A stretch of 64,000 nucleotides of DNA. Source: Acidimicrobiales bacterium (GTDB lineage: Bacteria; Actinomycetota; Acidimicrobiia; Acidimicrobiales; DATDAH01). Positions 9,032-16,741 of this stretch are shown here, piece by piece. The notes under the pieces were generated by a model that was not told where the DNA came from, searched no databases, and worked only from the letters and a program-made list of their open reading frames with translations. The position numbers were made by a program, and so were the translations under genes. The number at the start of each line of letters is the position of its first letter. Position 1 is the first letter of the stretch. Location: the NCBI GenBank assembly GCA_016794585.1, contig JAEUJM010000001.1, positions 62,001 through 126,000 on the forward strand, in the 5' to 3' direction.

Positions 9032-9931
9032 ATGGAGCACCTCATCGTGTTGTTGGTGTCGGTCCCGGTGTACCTCGTGGGCATCGGGGTCGAGGCGGTG
9101 GCGCTGCCCCGCCAGAGATCAGCCGGTCGCGACGTCCTCGGCTACGAGCGCCGCGACACGGTGGCCAACCTGGCCATGGGCGCCGGCTCGCTCGTCATCG
9201 GCGTGGTGTACGCCGCCCTGTCGGGCGCGCTGGCCGTCTTCCTGTACCGGTTCCGCCTGACGGAGCTCGACGGGGCGTGGGCCTGGGTGGTGGCCATGGT
9301 GGGCTGGGACTTCCTCTACTACTGGACCCACCGGTGGGAGCACGAGATCCGCTTCTTCTGGGCCGGCCACGTCAACCACCACTCGAGTGAGCGCTACAAC
9401 CTGTCGACGGCCCTGCGCCAGCCGTGGACGCCGTTCCTGACCCTCGTCACTTTCCCCCTGCTGGCGCTGGTCGGTGTCGAGCCGTGGCTCATCTTCGTGG
9501 CCGGCGGCCTGAACCTGCTGTACCAGTACTGGATCCACACCGAGGCCATCGACCGGATGCCGGCGTGGTTCGAAGCGGTCATGAACACGCCATCGCACCA
9601 CCGGGTGCACCACGGCTCCAACGGCAACTACCTCGACAAGAACCACGGCGGCATCCTCATCGTCTGGGACCGCCTCTTCGGCACCTTCGAGCGGGAGGGC
9701 GCCCGGGTGCGGTACGGCCTCACGAAGGACATCCGATCGTTCAACCTCGGGGTCATCGCCTTCCACGAGTACTTCGCCATCGCCCGCGACCTGCGCAGCG
9801 CGCGGACGTGGTCCGAGCGGTTGGGCTACGTGTTCCGGGGGCCGGGCTGGGCGCCGGCGACGGGGGCCGATGCAGCGGCCGCACCGGTCACGGGCTCATC
9901 GGTCTCGGCGGAGGCCGTGCAGGCGGCATGA
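9032..9931 (+). CDS. Sterol desaturase / fatty acid hydroxylase family membrane enzyme
   Basis: ATG 9032 gives 299 residues and starts at a membrane segment (EHLIVLLVSVPVYLVGIGV); GTG 8966 is possible but would put the upstream palindrome inside the gene. Several hydrophobic helices follow. The family's eight-histidine di-iron pattern is complete: HRWEH, HVNHH and HRVHH, with a further His in WIHTEAID. Such enzymes insert oxygen into, or desaturate, sterols, carotenoids or alkyl chains at the membrane. The GGILIVWDRLFGTFE segment is also typical of the family. The gene ends 7 bases before a TetR gene on the same strand. Substrate is not determinable. Confidence 0.92.
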   Translation: MEHLIVLLVSVPVYLVGIGVEAVALPRQRSAGRDVLGYERRDTVANLAMGAGSLVIGVVYAALSGALAVFLYRFRLTELDGAWAWVVAMVGWDFLYYWTHRWEHEIRFFWAGHVNHHSSERYNLSTALRQPWTPFLTLVTFPLLALVGVEPWLIFVAGGLNLLYQYWIHTEAIDRMPAWFEAVMNTPSHHRVHHGSNGNYLDKNHGGILIVWDRLFGTFEREGARVRYGLTKDIRSFNLGVIAFHEYFAIARDLRSARTWSERLGYVFRGPGWAPATGADAAAAPVTGSSVSAEAVQAA

Positions 9932-9938
9932 TCGACGG

Positions 9939-10565
9939 GTGAGCCCGGACGCCCGCCCGCCTCGTCGCACGCAGGAGGAGCGCCGCGCCGCCACCCGCCA
10001 GGCCCTCCTCGAGGCGGCGCTGGAGACGCTGGTCGAGGTCGGCGTCGCCGGGTTCACCACCACCGAGGTCGTCAAGCGGGCGGGGACCAGCCAGGGTGCC
10101 CTGTTCAAGCACTTCGCCACCAAGGCCGACCTCTGGACCGCCACCATCGACCACCTCTTCGCCGCCCTCCGCGCGGACTGGGCCCGCGACGTCGAGGCGG
10201 TGCGGCCCGACGAGCGCAGTGCCCACCTGGCGGTCGACCTGCTGTGGCGCCAGATGCACGACGAGCGCCTGGGCGCCGCCTTCGAGCTCTACACCGCGGC
10301 CCGCACCGACGCCGTGCTGCGGGCCAGCCTCGAACCGGTGGTGCGGGCCCACGTGGCCAGCCTTCACGAGCTCTCGCGCCTCGCCCTGCCCGACGGCCTC
10401 GGTGATCCTGACGAGCTCGCCGGCCTGGTCGATCTCGTGGTGCTGGCCGTCCAGGGTCTCGTCATCGACGACATGGCCGCGCCCGACAACCGGGCCGGCG
10501 ACCGCCTCCTCGCCACCATCCACGCGCTCGTCGACGGCGTCCTCGGGCCCCCGCCCGCCTCCTGA
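9939..10565 (+). CDS. TetR/AcrR-family transcriptional regulator
   Basis: GTG 9939 gives 208 residues. An N-terminal helix-turn-helix covers roughly residues 14-60: RQALLEAALETLVEVGVAGF, then TTTEVVKRAGTSQGALFKHF, the recognition-helix pattern of TetR proteins. The rest is a helical ligand-binding domain. The start lies 7 bases after the desaturase stop, so the two genes are co-transcribed. The palindrome at 8996-9009 is the likely operator. The regulated ligand is probably a substrate or product of the membrane enzyme; this is inference. Confidence 0.9.
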   Translation: MSPDARPPRRTQEERRAATRQALLEAALETLVEVGVAGFTTTEVVKRAGTSQGALFKHFATKADLWTATIDHLFAALRADWARDVEAVRPDERSAHLAVDLLWRQMHDERLGAAFELYTAARTDAVLRASLEPVVRAHVASLHELSRLALPDGLGDPDELAGLVDLVVLAVQGLVIDDMAAPDNRAGDRLLATIHALVDGVLGPPPAS

Positions 10566-10589
10566 CCAGGACCGAGGGAGCTGGTCAGG
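10561..10589. terminator. Hairpin between convergent genes, likely bidirectional terminator
   Basis: CCTGACCAG (10561-10569) and CTGGTCAGG (10581-10589) form a perfect 9-base stem with an 11-base loop. The stem contains both convergent stop codons (10563-10565 on plus, 10585-10587 on minus). No long T run follows, which is common in high-GC genomes. Confidence 0.5.
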
Positions 10590-11655
10590 CTTCGTCCGGC
10601 GGGCCGAGGAAGAACTCGAACATCAACGGCGTGGCCTCGATGTCGAGCGTCGTGGGCCCGAACTGCTCCTCGAAGCCCGGCGTGGGCCGCCCGGGCCAGG
10701 TGTGGCCGCCGCCCTCGACCACGTAGAGGACGGTCTCGGCCTCGCAGCCCTCCCACGTGAAGCGCAGGACCTCGGGGGAGACCCGCTCCTCGACCCGCCC
10801 CGGCTCGCAGCCGTTGTGGGCGGCCCAGTTGTCCATGGCCACGTCGACGCCCTCGTGCTCGGGCACGTCGGCGGGGATGTCGCCCTTCCAGTAGTGCATG
10901 TTGGCGATGGTGGCGGCGTTGAGACCCCCGCCCTCGTAGGTGACGATGGGGTCGGCGTCGCCGTGGAAGGCCATGACCGGCACGGGCCGGTCGTCGCACA
11001 CGCCCTCCTCGGCCGTGAACTCGACGCCGGCGATCGGGGCGACGGCGGTGATGCGGTCGGACACCTGACAGGCGAGCACCGACGACATCTGGGCGCCGTT
11101 GGACTGCCCCGTGCTGAAGACCTTGGTGGTGTCGATGCAGAGCTCGGACTCGAGCTCGTCGAGCAGCGCCTCCATGAACACGACGTCGGGGTTGTCGGGC
11201 ACCGGGGCCGCCATCCAGAAGAAGGTGCCGTTGTCGACGAGGTTCGACGGGGACACCCCGATGAAGTCGTAGTCCTCGGCGATCTCGGCGAAGCCGGCGC
11301 CCGCGGGCACGAAGGTGTAGCTGACGGTGAGCGCGTGCAGCCCGAAGACCAGCGGGAGGGGCTCGGTGCCGTCGTAGCCCTCGGGGACGATGAGCTGGTA
11401 GCGCCCCTCGTTGCCGTCGACGGTGATGATCTCGTCGGTGGTGCCCGGCGCTGCCGCGGGGGTCACCTCGCAGCCGGCCGAGGGGGACGGGCCGGCCACG
11501 GTCGTGGTCGTCGAGCCGGCGCCATCCGCCGCCGTGGTCGCCGAGGCGCCCTCGCTCGACCCGCCGTCGCCGTCGGACGAGCAGGCGCCGGCCAGCAGGC
11601 CGGCGGCGGCCACGAGGGCTACGAGGGCGAAGGTCGTTCGGGTGGTGCGCATCAT
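10585..11655 (-). CDS. Secreted lipoprotein esterase, poly(3-hydroxybutyrate) depolymerase / LpqC-like
   Basis: The product is 356 residues from ATG 11655. A signal with lipobox LLAGACSS is followed by a Ser/Thr/Gly-rich linker to about residue 60. The remainder is an alpha/beta hydrolase of the PHB-depolymerase type. GQSNGAQM carries the nucleophile Ser185, HGDADPIV supplies the Asp region, and GGGHTWPG the His. Members of this family cleave short-chain esters, feruloyl esters or polyhydroxyalkanoates outside the cell. Its ATG overlaps the stop of the upstream PQQ-repeat gene as ATGA, so translation of the two is probably coupled. Substrate is not known. Confidence 0.85.
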   Translation of the reverse strand: MMRTTRTTFALVALVAAAGLLAGACSSDGDGGSSEGASATTAADGAGSTTTTVAGPSPSAGCEVTPAAAPGTTDEIITVDGNEGRYQLIVPEGYDGTEPLPLVFGLHALTVSYTFVPAGAGFAEIAEDYDFIGVSPSNLVDNGTFFWMAAPVPDNPDVVFMEALLDELESELCIDTTKVFSTGQSNGAQMSSVLACQVSDRITAVAPIAGVEFTAEEGVCDDRPVPVMAFHGDADPIVTYEGGGLNAATIANMHYWKGDIPADVPEHEGVDVAMDNWAAHNGCEPGRVEERVSPEVLRFTWEGCEAETVLYVVEGGGHTWPGRPTPGFEEQFGPTTLDIEATPLMFEFFLGPPDEA

Positions 11656-13172
11656 TGGTCTCCGGACTCCGGATGGAAGGTGAGCAGGCCGCCGTCGCCG
11701 GGGCCCTCGAACAGGTTGTAGCCGTAGCCCCAGAGCAGCTCGCCCTCGGTGATCGAGGGGCCCGAGCCGGTCTGGGCCGGGGCCTGGAAGCGCCAGAGCT
11801 CGTCCCCGCTCCCGGCGTCGAGGGCGAGCAGCAGGCCGGTGCTCGTGCCGACGAAGGCCACGCCGGGGATGGCGCTGACCGGGGCGTACACGGTGCCCTC
11901 GAGGTCGAGCTCCCACTCGACGGTGCCCGTGGCCGGGTCCAGCGCCGCCACCTTCGACTCGTTCAGGGGCGCGTTGTTCTCCGGGTTCCCGACGTTCGAG
12001 GTGACCACGAGCAGGCCGTCCACGAATGCGGCGGTGCCGATGGCGCCGCCGAGCATGCTCCCGGGCGTGAGCGACGTCTGCCAGACCTCCTCGCCGGTCT
12101 CTCGGTCGAGGGCGTGGTACACGCCGGTCTTGTCGCCGGCGCCGACCAGATCCCGGCCGTCCGAGGTCCAGAGGTTCGGTGCCGCGCCCACGTCGGCGTC
12201 CTTGCCGCCGCCGGCGCCGGCGGCGAACACGTCCGGGTCGGTGAACTGCGTCGACCAGACGACCTCGCCGGACCCGACGTCGAGGGCGAGGATGCTGTCG
12301 GCCAGCTCGCTGCTGGGCTCCTCGTAGGTGTTGCCCGTGCCGACGTAGAGCACCCCCCGCTCCGAGTCGACGGCCGGGGTGGACCAGATGCCCACCCCGG
12401 CGCCACCGGTCTCGTCCCCGGGGGTGGTCATCGTGCGCCAGACCCGCTCGCCCGTCTCGGCGTCCCAGGCGCCGATGGAGCCCCGGAAGGTGTAGTCCTC
12501 CTGGGGAACGGTGACCTCGCCGCTGGCGACGCCCTGGAAGACGAGGCCGTCGGCCACGACGGGCGACGACGAGATCATGGCGAACGGGTGTTGGTGGGTG
12601 GTGGCCTCCCACTCGATGACGCCGGTGGCGCGGTCGAGGCGGTGGAGCGTGACGCCGCTGGAGGCGAAGAGCCCATCGTCGGCGATCCCCACCGAGCCCA
12701 TGACCGGCCCGCCGAGGGCCTGGGTCCACTGCTCCTCGCCCGTGGCCGGGTCGACGGCGTGCACCGTGCCCTGCCAGTCGCCGAAGTACGCCACTCCGTC
12801 GGCCACGGTGGGCGTGCCGGTGACGCCGGTGACGCCGTCGATCGACCAGCCCGGCACCAGGTCGGCGACGGAGGCGGCCGTGACCGCCGACGGTTCGGTG
12901 TCGAGGCGGCTGTTGGCGAGGTCGTGCCCGTACTGCACCCACCCCGGACCGTCGGCGTCCACGGTCGACCCCTCGGCGGCGGGCGCGGCCGTCGTCGTCG
13001 GCGGCGCCGAGGACGGACGTCCCGTCTCCTCACCGTCGGACGCGCAGGCCGTGACGAGGAGCAGGCCGATGACGAGGGCCCCGGACCATCGCCGCGCCGG
13101 CGCCCTGCGGTGCGCGTCGGTTCGGCGCGCCGCCGTCCCGCTCGTCGGTCGGCCCCCCGGCCCGCCTCCCAT
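11652..13172 (-). CDS. PQQ-like beta-propeller lipoprotein
   Basis: ATG 13172 gives 506 residues. An Arg-rich start, a hydrophobic segment and the lipobox GLLLVTACAS indicate a lipoprotein. After a Thr/Ala-rich linker, WVQYGHDLANSRLD opens a series of quinoprotein (PQQ enzyme) repeats with the pattern AxDxxTGExxW, for example AVDPATGEEQW, AWDAETGERVW, ALDRETGEEVW. This is the eight-bladed propeller of alcohol dehydrogenase-like proteins. I did not verify the dehydrogenase active-site residues, so a ligand-binding or scaffold role is equally possible. It heads a two-gene operon with the esterase. An inverted repeat shared with the neighbouring two-component operon lies 44 bases upstream. Confidence 0.83.
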   Translation of the reverse strand: MGGGPGGRPTSGTAARRTDAHRRAPARRWSGALVIGLLLVTACASDGEETGRPSSAPPTTTAAPAAEGSTVDADGPGWVQYGHDLANSRLDTEPSAVTAASVADLVPGWSIDGVTGVTGTPTVADGVAYFGDWQGTVHAVDPATGEEQWTQALGGPVMGSVGIADDGLFASSGVTLHRLDRATGVIEWEATTHQHPFAMISSSPVVADGLVFQGVASGEVTVPQEDYTFRGSIGAWDAETGERVWRTMTTPGDETGGAGVGIWSTPAVDSERGVLYVGTGNTYEEPSSELADSILALDVGSGEVVWSTQFTDPDVFAAGAGGGKDADVGAAPNLWTSDGRDLVGAGDKTGVYHALDRETGEEVWQTSLTPGSMLGGAIGTAAFVDGLLVVTSNVGNPENNAPLNESKVAALDPATGTVEWELDLEGTVYAPVSAIPGVAFVGTSTGLLLALDAGSGDELWRFQAPAQTGSGPSITEGELLWGYGYNLFEGPGDGGLLTFHPESGDQ

Positions 13173-13215
13173 CCCGCCATCAGAGCACGGTGGCGATGTC
13201 CCGGTGCACGCGACG

Positions 13216-13231
13216 CTGAAGGTCTCTTCAG
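13216..13231. promoter_or_regulatory. 16-bp inverted repeat, copy A (candidate response-regulator site)
   Basis: CTGAAG-GTCT-CTTCAG is a perfect palindrome with 6-base arms. It overlaps the stop codon of the histidine kinase gene and lies 44 bases upstream of the PQQ-lipoprotein start. Fifteen of its 16 bases recur at 15364-15379 in front of the response regulator and the P450. Confidence 0.5.
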
Positions 13232-14634
13232 ACAGGCAGTTCGACGGCGCTGCGATCCGCCGCGGGGAGCCGCACGGTGAAGCGGGCACCGCGGCCGTCA
13301 CCGTCGCCCACGGTGACCGTCCCGCCGTGGCCGGCGACGATGGCGGCGACGATCGACAGGCCGAGTCCGGTCCCCCCGCGGGCGCCGGAGCGGCTGTCAT
13401 CGAGCGTCGTGAAGCGCTCGAACACCCGCGAGCGATCGCTCTCGGGGATGCCCGGGCCGTCGTCGGTCACGGTGAAGACCACGGTCTCCCCTTCCTGTCG
13501 GACGGCGAAGGTGATGGTGCTGACGGCGTACCGGGCGGCGTTCGCCGCGAGGTTCTCGACCACGCGCCCGAGCTCGGTGTCGCGGCCGTGCACCTGACCA
13601 CCGGACACCCCCGTGGTGTCGATGGACAGCCCGGTCGAGCGCTCGAGCGAGCGGGCCTGCGCAAGCACCAGGTCGTCGAGGTCGACGGGCCCGCCGAGGA
13701 AGGGTGCCGGTGCGCCGGCGATGCCGTCGGCCCTGGCCAGTTCCAAGAGGTCGTCGACGAGATCCGCCAGTGCGTCGACGGCGGCCAGTGCCTCCGCCCG
13801 TGAAGCGCGCACCGCGGCGAGGTCGTGGGGCTCGGACTCGAGCAGGGCGCGGACCCCGGTGATGGGGGTTCGCAGGTCGTGGCTGGCATCTGACACGAAG
13901 CGCCGCTCCCTGGTGAGCGCCGCGTCGAGTCGCTCGAGGAGGTCGTTGAGGGTGTCGGCCAGGCGGTCGAGCTCGTCCCCGGTGCCGGGGCGGTCCAGGC
14001 GACTGAGGTCCCGGTCGTCCATCGCCGCGGCGCTGCGGGCCATCGTGTCGACGGGGCGAAGGGCACGGCCGACGACCACCCACACGACCAGTCCCAGGAA
14101 GACCGTCAGCCCCGCGGTCATGGCGAGGAGGAGGCGCTCGAGCGAGCGCCGCACCTCGCCGACGTGTTCGGACGACTTGGCGAGCACGAGGGTGACCGAC
14201 GGATCGACCGGTGACGGCTCGGTGAGCACGCGGACCGTGCCGAACCGAGCAGTCTCGGCCGTGGTGATCCCGCCGGGCCCCTTGCGCAACGGCGTGGTGA
14301 GGGCCGGTGCCCCCAGCGCCGCGTCGCTGGCGCCGAGCACGCGGCCGTCGGCGGCGAGGAACTGGACGTAGAGGTCGTTGGGCCCCTCCTCGGTGGGGAG
14401 CCCCTCGCCGCTCGTCAGCGCGCGGTCGACGTAGTCGGCAGTCGAGGTGAGCGAGGCGTCGACCTGCTCCAGCATCTCGTGCTCGAGGACCCCGATCACG
14501 GCGCGGCCGGCACCGGCCACGGCCAGGAGGACGACGAGCAGCGCGCCGGCGGTGATGCGCACCCGGAGGGAGAGCCGGCGCCGCCCTGTGCGACCGGCGG
14601 CACGACCGGCGGCTCGACTCACGGCTCGGCTCAC
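13228..14634 (-). CDS. Two-component sensor histidine kinase
   Basis: GTG 14634 gives 468 residues and overlaps the response-regulator stop as GTGA. An Arg-rich start is followed by a first membrane helix (VRITAGALLVVLLAVAGAG), an extracytoplasmic sensor region of ~130 residues and a second helix (LLLAMTAGLTVFLGLVVWVV). A HAMP linker (ALRPVDTMARSAAAM) follows. The HisKA motif VSDASHDLRTPI carries the phosphorylated His252. The ATPase domain has N (VENLAANAARYA), G1 (DDGPGIP), F (VFERF) and G2 (GGTGLGLSIV) boxes. It should phosphorylate the OmpR-type regulator encoded just upstream. The signal is unknown. Confidence 0.94.
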   Translation of the reverse strand: MSRAVSRAAGRAAGRTGRRRLSLRVRITAGALLVVLLAVAGAGRAVIGVLEHEMLEQVDASLTSTADYVDRALTSGEGLPTEEGPNDLYVQFLAADGRVLGASDAALGAPALTTPLRKGPGGITTAETARFGTVRVLTEPSPVDPSVTLVLAKSSEHVGEVRRSLERLLLAMTAGLTVFLGLVVWVVVGRALRPVDTMARSAAAMDDRDLSRLDRPGTGDELDRLADTLNDLLERLDAALTRERRFVSDASHDLRTPITGVRALLESEPHDLAAVRASRAEALAAVDALADLVDDLLELARADGIAGAPAPFLGGPVDLDDLVLAQARSLERSTGLSIDTTGVSGGQVHGRDTELGRVVENLAANAARYAVSTITFAVRQEGETVVFTVTDDGPGIPESDRSRVFERFTTLDDSRSGARGGTGLGLSIVAAIVAGHGGTVTVGDGDGRGARFTVRLPAADRSAVELPV

Positions 14635-15311
14635 GGTTCGACCGCATCGGTCCGGAGCCGGTAGCCCTCGCCTCGCACGGTCACGATCGAGCACTGCCCC
14701 ACCGGGTCGGCCAGCTTTTGACGCAGATGGCCGACGTACACCTCGACGATGTTCTCGTCCCCGGCGAACGACGGGCCCCACACCCGCTCGAGGATCTCGG
14801 CCTTGGTGACGGTGTGATCGGCGTGGTCCATGAGGAGGGCGAGCACCTCCATCTCCCGGTTGGTCAGTTCGACCCCCACGTCGCCGCGGTAGCAGCGGCG
14901 ACGGATCGGATCGAGGCGCAGGTCGCCCACGGCGGGCCAGTCCACCCGTCGTCGGGGACGGCGAAGCAGCGCGTGGACGCGCGCCTGGAGGACCACCGTG
15001 GAGAAGGGCTTGGTGAGGAAGTCGTCGGCACCCGTGTCGAGCCCTTCGGCCTCGTCGTACTCTCCCGACTTCGCCGTGAGCATGAGAATGGGGGTCCAGT
15101 CGTCTGCCTCGCGCAGCGCGCGACACACGCGGAACCCGTTCATGGTGGGCAGCATCAGGTCCAGCACGATGAGGTCGTAGCGGCCCGACCGTGCTCGGGA
15201 CAGGCCCTCGGCGCCGTCGTCGACCGTGTCCACCGAGAAGCCTTCGGTGGTCAGGCAGCGGGCGACACCGCGCGCGACGGTCGGGTCGTCCTCGACGACG
15301 AGTACCTGCAC
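14631..15311 (-). CDS. OmpR/PhoB-family response regulator
   Basis: GTG 15311 gives 226 residues, with a GAGGG ribosome site upstream. The receiver domain has the acidic pair EDD (7-9), phospho-acceptor Asp51 in VLDLMLP, Thr79 and Lys101 in TKPF. The C-terminal winged helix (VELTNREMEVLALLMDHADH through VYVGHLRQKL) is the DNA-binding domain. It is divergent from the P450 gene. A near-palindrome at 15364-15379 sits midway, 53 bases from each start, and recurs before the PQQ-lipoprotein operon. This suggests autoregulation and a small regulon, but binding is not shown. Confidence 0.95.
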   Translation of the reverse strand: MQVLVVEDDPTVARGVARCLTTEGFSVDTVDDGAEGLSRARSGRYDLIVLDLMLPTMNGFRVCRALREADDWTPILMLTAKSGEYDEAEGLDTGADDFLTKPFSTVVLQARVHALLRRPRRRVDWPAVGDLRLDPIRRRCYRGDVGVELTNREMEVLALLMDHADHTVTKAEILERVWGPSFAGDENIVEVYVGHLRQKLADPVGQCSIVTVRGEGYRLRTDAVEP

Positions 15312-15363
15312 CGCACCACCCTCGCACGCCACCCGACCCGTCGCGCCGGCGCTAGGCGTGCGG

Positions 15364-15379
15364 CTGAAGGTCTGTTCAG
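15364..15379. promoter_or_regulatory. 16-bp inverted repeat, copy B (candidate response-regulator site)
   Basis: CTGAAG-GTCT-GTTCAG differs from copy A by one base. It is centred between the divergent response-regulator (start 15311) and P450 (start 15433) genes, so one site could serve both promoters. OmpR-type proteins usually bind direct repeats, so another DNA-binding protein is possible. Confidence 0.5.
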
Positions 15380-15432
15380 GGGGCTCGCGGGGAGGCCGTA
15401 CCATCGAATCGAGCTTCCAGGAGGACCCTCCC

Positions 15433-16704
15433 ATGTCTGAGACCAGCGTCACGCCCGTGCTCCACAGCGACCCACGCGGAGCCATCTTCATCACGCCGGA
15501 CCTCTACCAGGACATGGAGCACTGGCACGAGGTGGCCGCCGAGATCCGGCGGGACACGCCCGTGCTGCGGGTCGAGGCCGAGGGGTGGCCGGCGTTCTGG
15601 GCGATCACCACCCACGCCGACGTGTTCGAGGTGTCCCGTCGCAGCGACATCTTCTGGAACACCGAGAAGTCCGCCCCTGGCCCCGACGGCATGTACGACC
15701 TGCTCCAGGCGATGGGCTTCGCCCTGCCCCGCACCCTCGTCCACATCCACGGCGACGAGCACCAGAAGTACCGCCAGGTCACCAACGACTGGTTCAAGCC
15801 CGCCGCGGTGTCGCGCCTCCAGCCCGCCATCGACAAGATCGCCGACGAGTACGCCGACCGCCTCGCCGACCTCGGCGGGAGCTGCGACCTCGCGCAGGAC
15901 CTCGCCGTGCCCTTCACCCTCCACGTGATCATGACCATCTTCGGGGTGCCCGAGCAGGACGAGGCGATGATGCTGCGCCTCACGCAGGGGATCTTCGGCG
16001 CCGGCGACCCCGAGTACCTGGGCGACTTCTCCGATCCGATGGCCTTCCTCACCGACACGCTCGACACGTTCACCGAGTACTTCAGCGAGCTCACCGACGA
16101 CCGCCGGGCCCACCCCGCCGAGGACCTCGCCACCGTGCTGGCCAACGGGACGGTCGACGGCGGCCCGCTCGGCGAGACCGAGCTGCTCTGGTACTACATC
16201 ATCGTGGCCACGGCCGGCCACGACACCACGTCGTTCGCCTTCGCCGGGGGCATGGAGCAGCTGCTGCGCCATCCCGATCAGCTGCGGGCCGTGCAGCAGG
16301 ACCCGTCGCTGGCGCAGAACGCGGCCGAGGAGATGATCCGCTGGACCAGCCCGGTGCGCAGCTTCTTCCGCTGGACCCAGGAGGACACCGTGATCGGCGA
16401 CCAGCCCATCGCCAAGGGCGACGTGGTGCTCACCTCGTATCCGTCGGCCAACCGGGACGACACGGTGTTCGTCGACCCGATGCGCTTCGACGTCGCCCGG
16501 CCCGACGCCGACAAGACCCTGTCGTTCGGCCTCGGCATGCACTACTGCCTCGGCGCCCAGGTGGCCCGCCGCGAGGTGCGCACCCTTCTGGCCAAGGTGC
16601 TCGAGCGGGTCGACACCATCGAGCTGGCCGGCGAGCCCGAGTACCAGCGGGCCCACTTCGTCAGCGGCGTGAAGCACCTCCCGGTGACCTACACCCTCCG
16701 CTGA
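15433..16704 (+). CDS. Cytochrome P450
   Basis: ATG 15433 follows CAGGAGG at a proper distance; the product is 423 residues, normal for a soluble bacterial P450. The I-helix oxygen-activation motif AGHDTTS lies at ~261-267, the K-helix ExxR is EMIR, and the heme loop FGLGMHYCLGAQ carries the axial ligand Cys372. The enzyme hydroxylates an organic substrate and needs a ferredoxin and reductase, which are not encoded nearby. The next gene, a carotenoid oxygenase, begins 37 bases downstream, so both may act on the same terpenoid or aromatic compound. Substrate is not determinable. Confidence 0.95.
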   Translation: MSETSVTPVLHSDPRGAIFITPDLYQDMEHWHEVAAEIRRDTPVLRVEAEGWPAFWAITTHADVFEVSRRSDIFWNTEKSAPGPDGMYDLLQAMGFALPRTLVHIHGDEHQKYRQVTNDWFKPAAVSRLQPAIDKIADEYADRLADLGGSCDLAQDLAVPFTLHVIMTIFGVPEQDEAMMLRLTQGIFGAGDPEYLGDFSDPMAFLTDTLDTFTEYFSELTDDRRAHPAEDLATVLANGTVDGGPLGETELLWYYIIVATAGHDTTSFAFAGGMEQLLRHPDQLRAVQQDPSLAQNAAEEMIRWTSPVRSFFRWTQEDTVIGDQPIAKGDVVLTSYPSANRDDTVFVDPMRFDVARPDADKTLSFGLGMHYCLGAQVARREVRTLLAKVLERVDTIELAGEPEYQRAHFVSGVKHLPVTYTLR

Positions 16705-16741
16705 CGACCCCGGAACGGACCTTGCCGCGGCAGGCTCAGGG

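Noticed and set aside
8610-9260. 216-codon plus-strand frame overlapping the desaturase gene
   Set aside because: The second half is an out-of-frame reading of a clear desaturase gene, and the first half shows no family motif.
11655-13280. 541-codon plus-strand frame across the PQQ-lipoprotein gene
   Set aside because: Antisense to a well-supported propeller gene; composition is that of a shadow frame.
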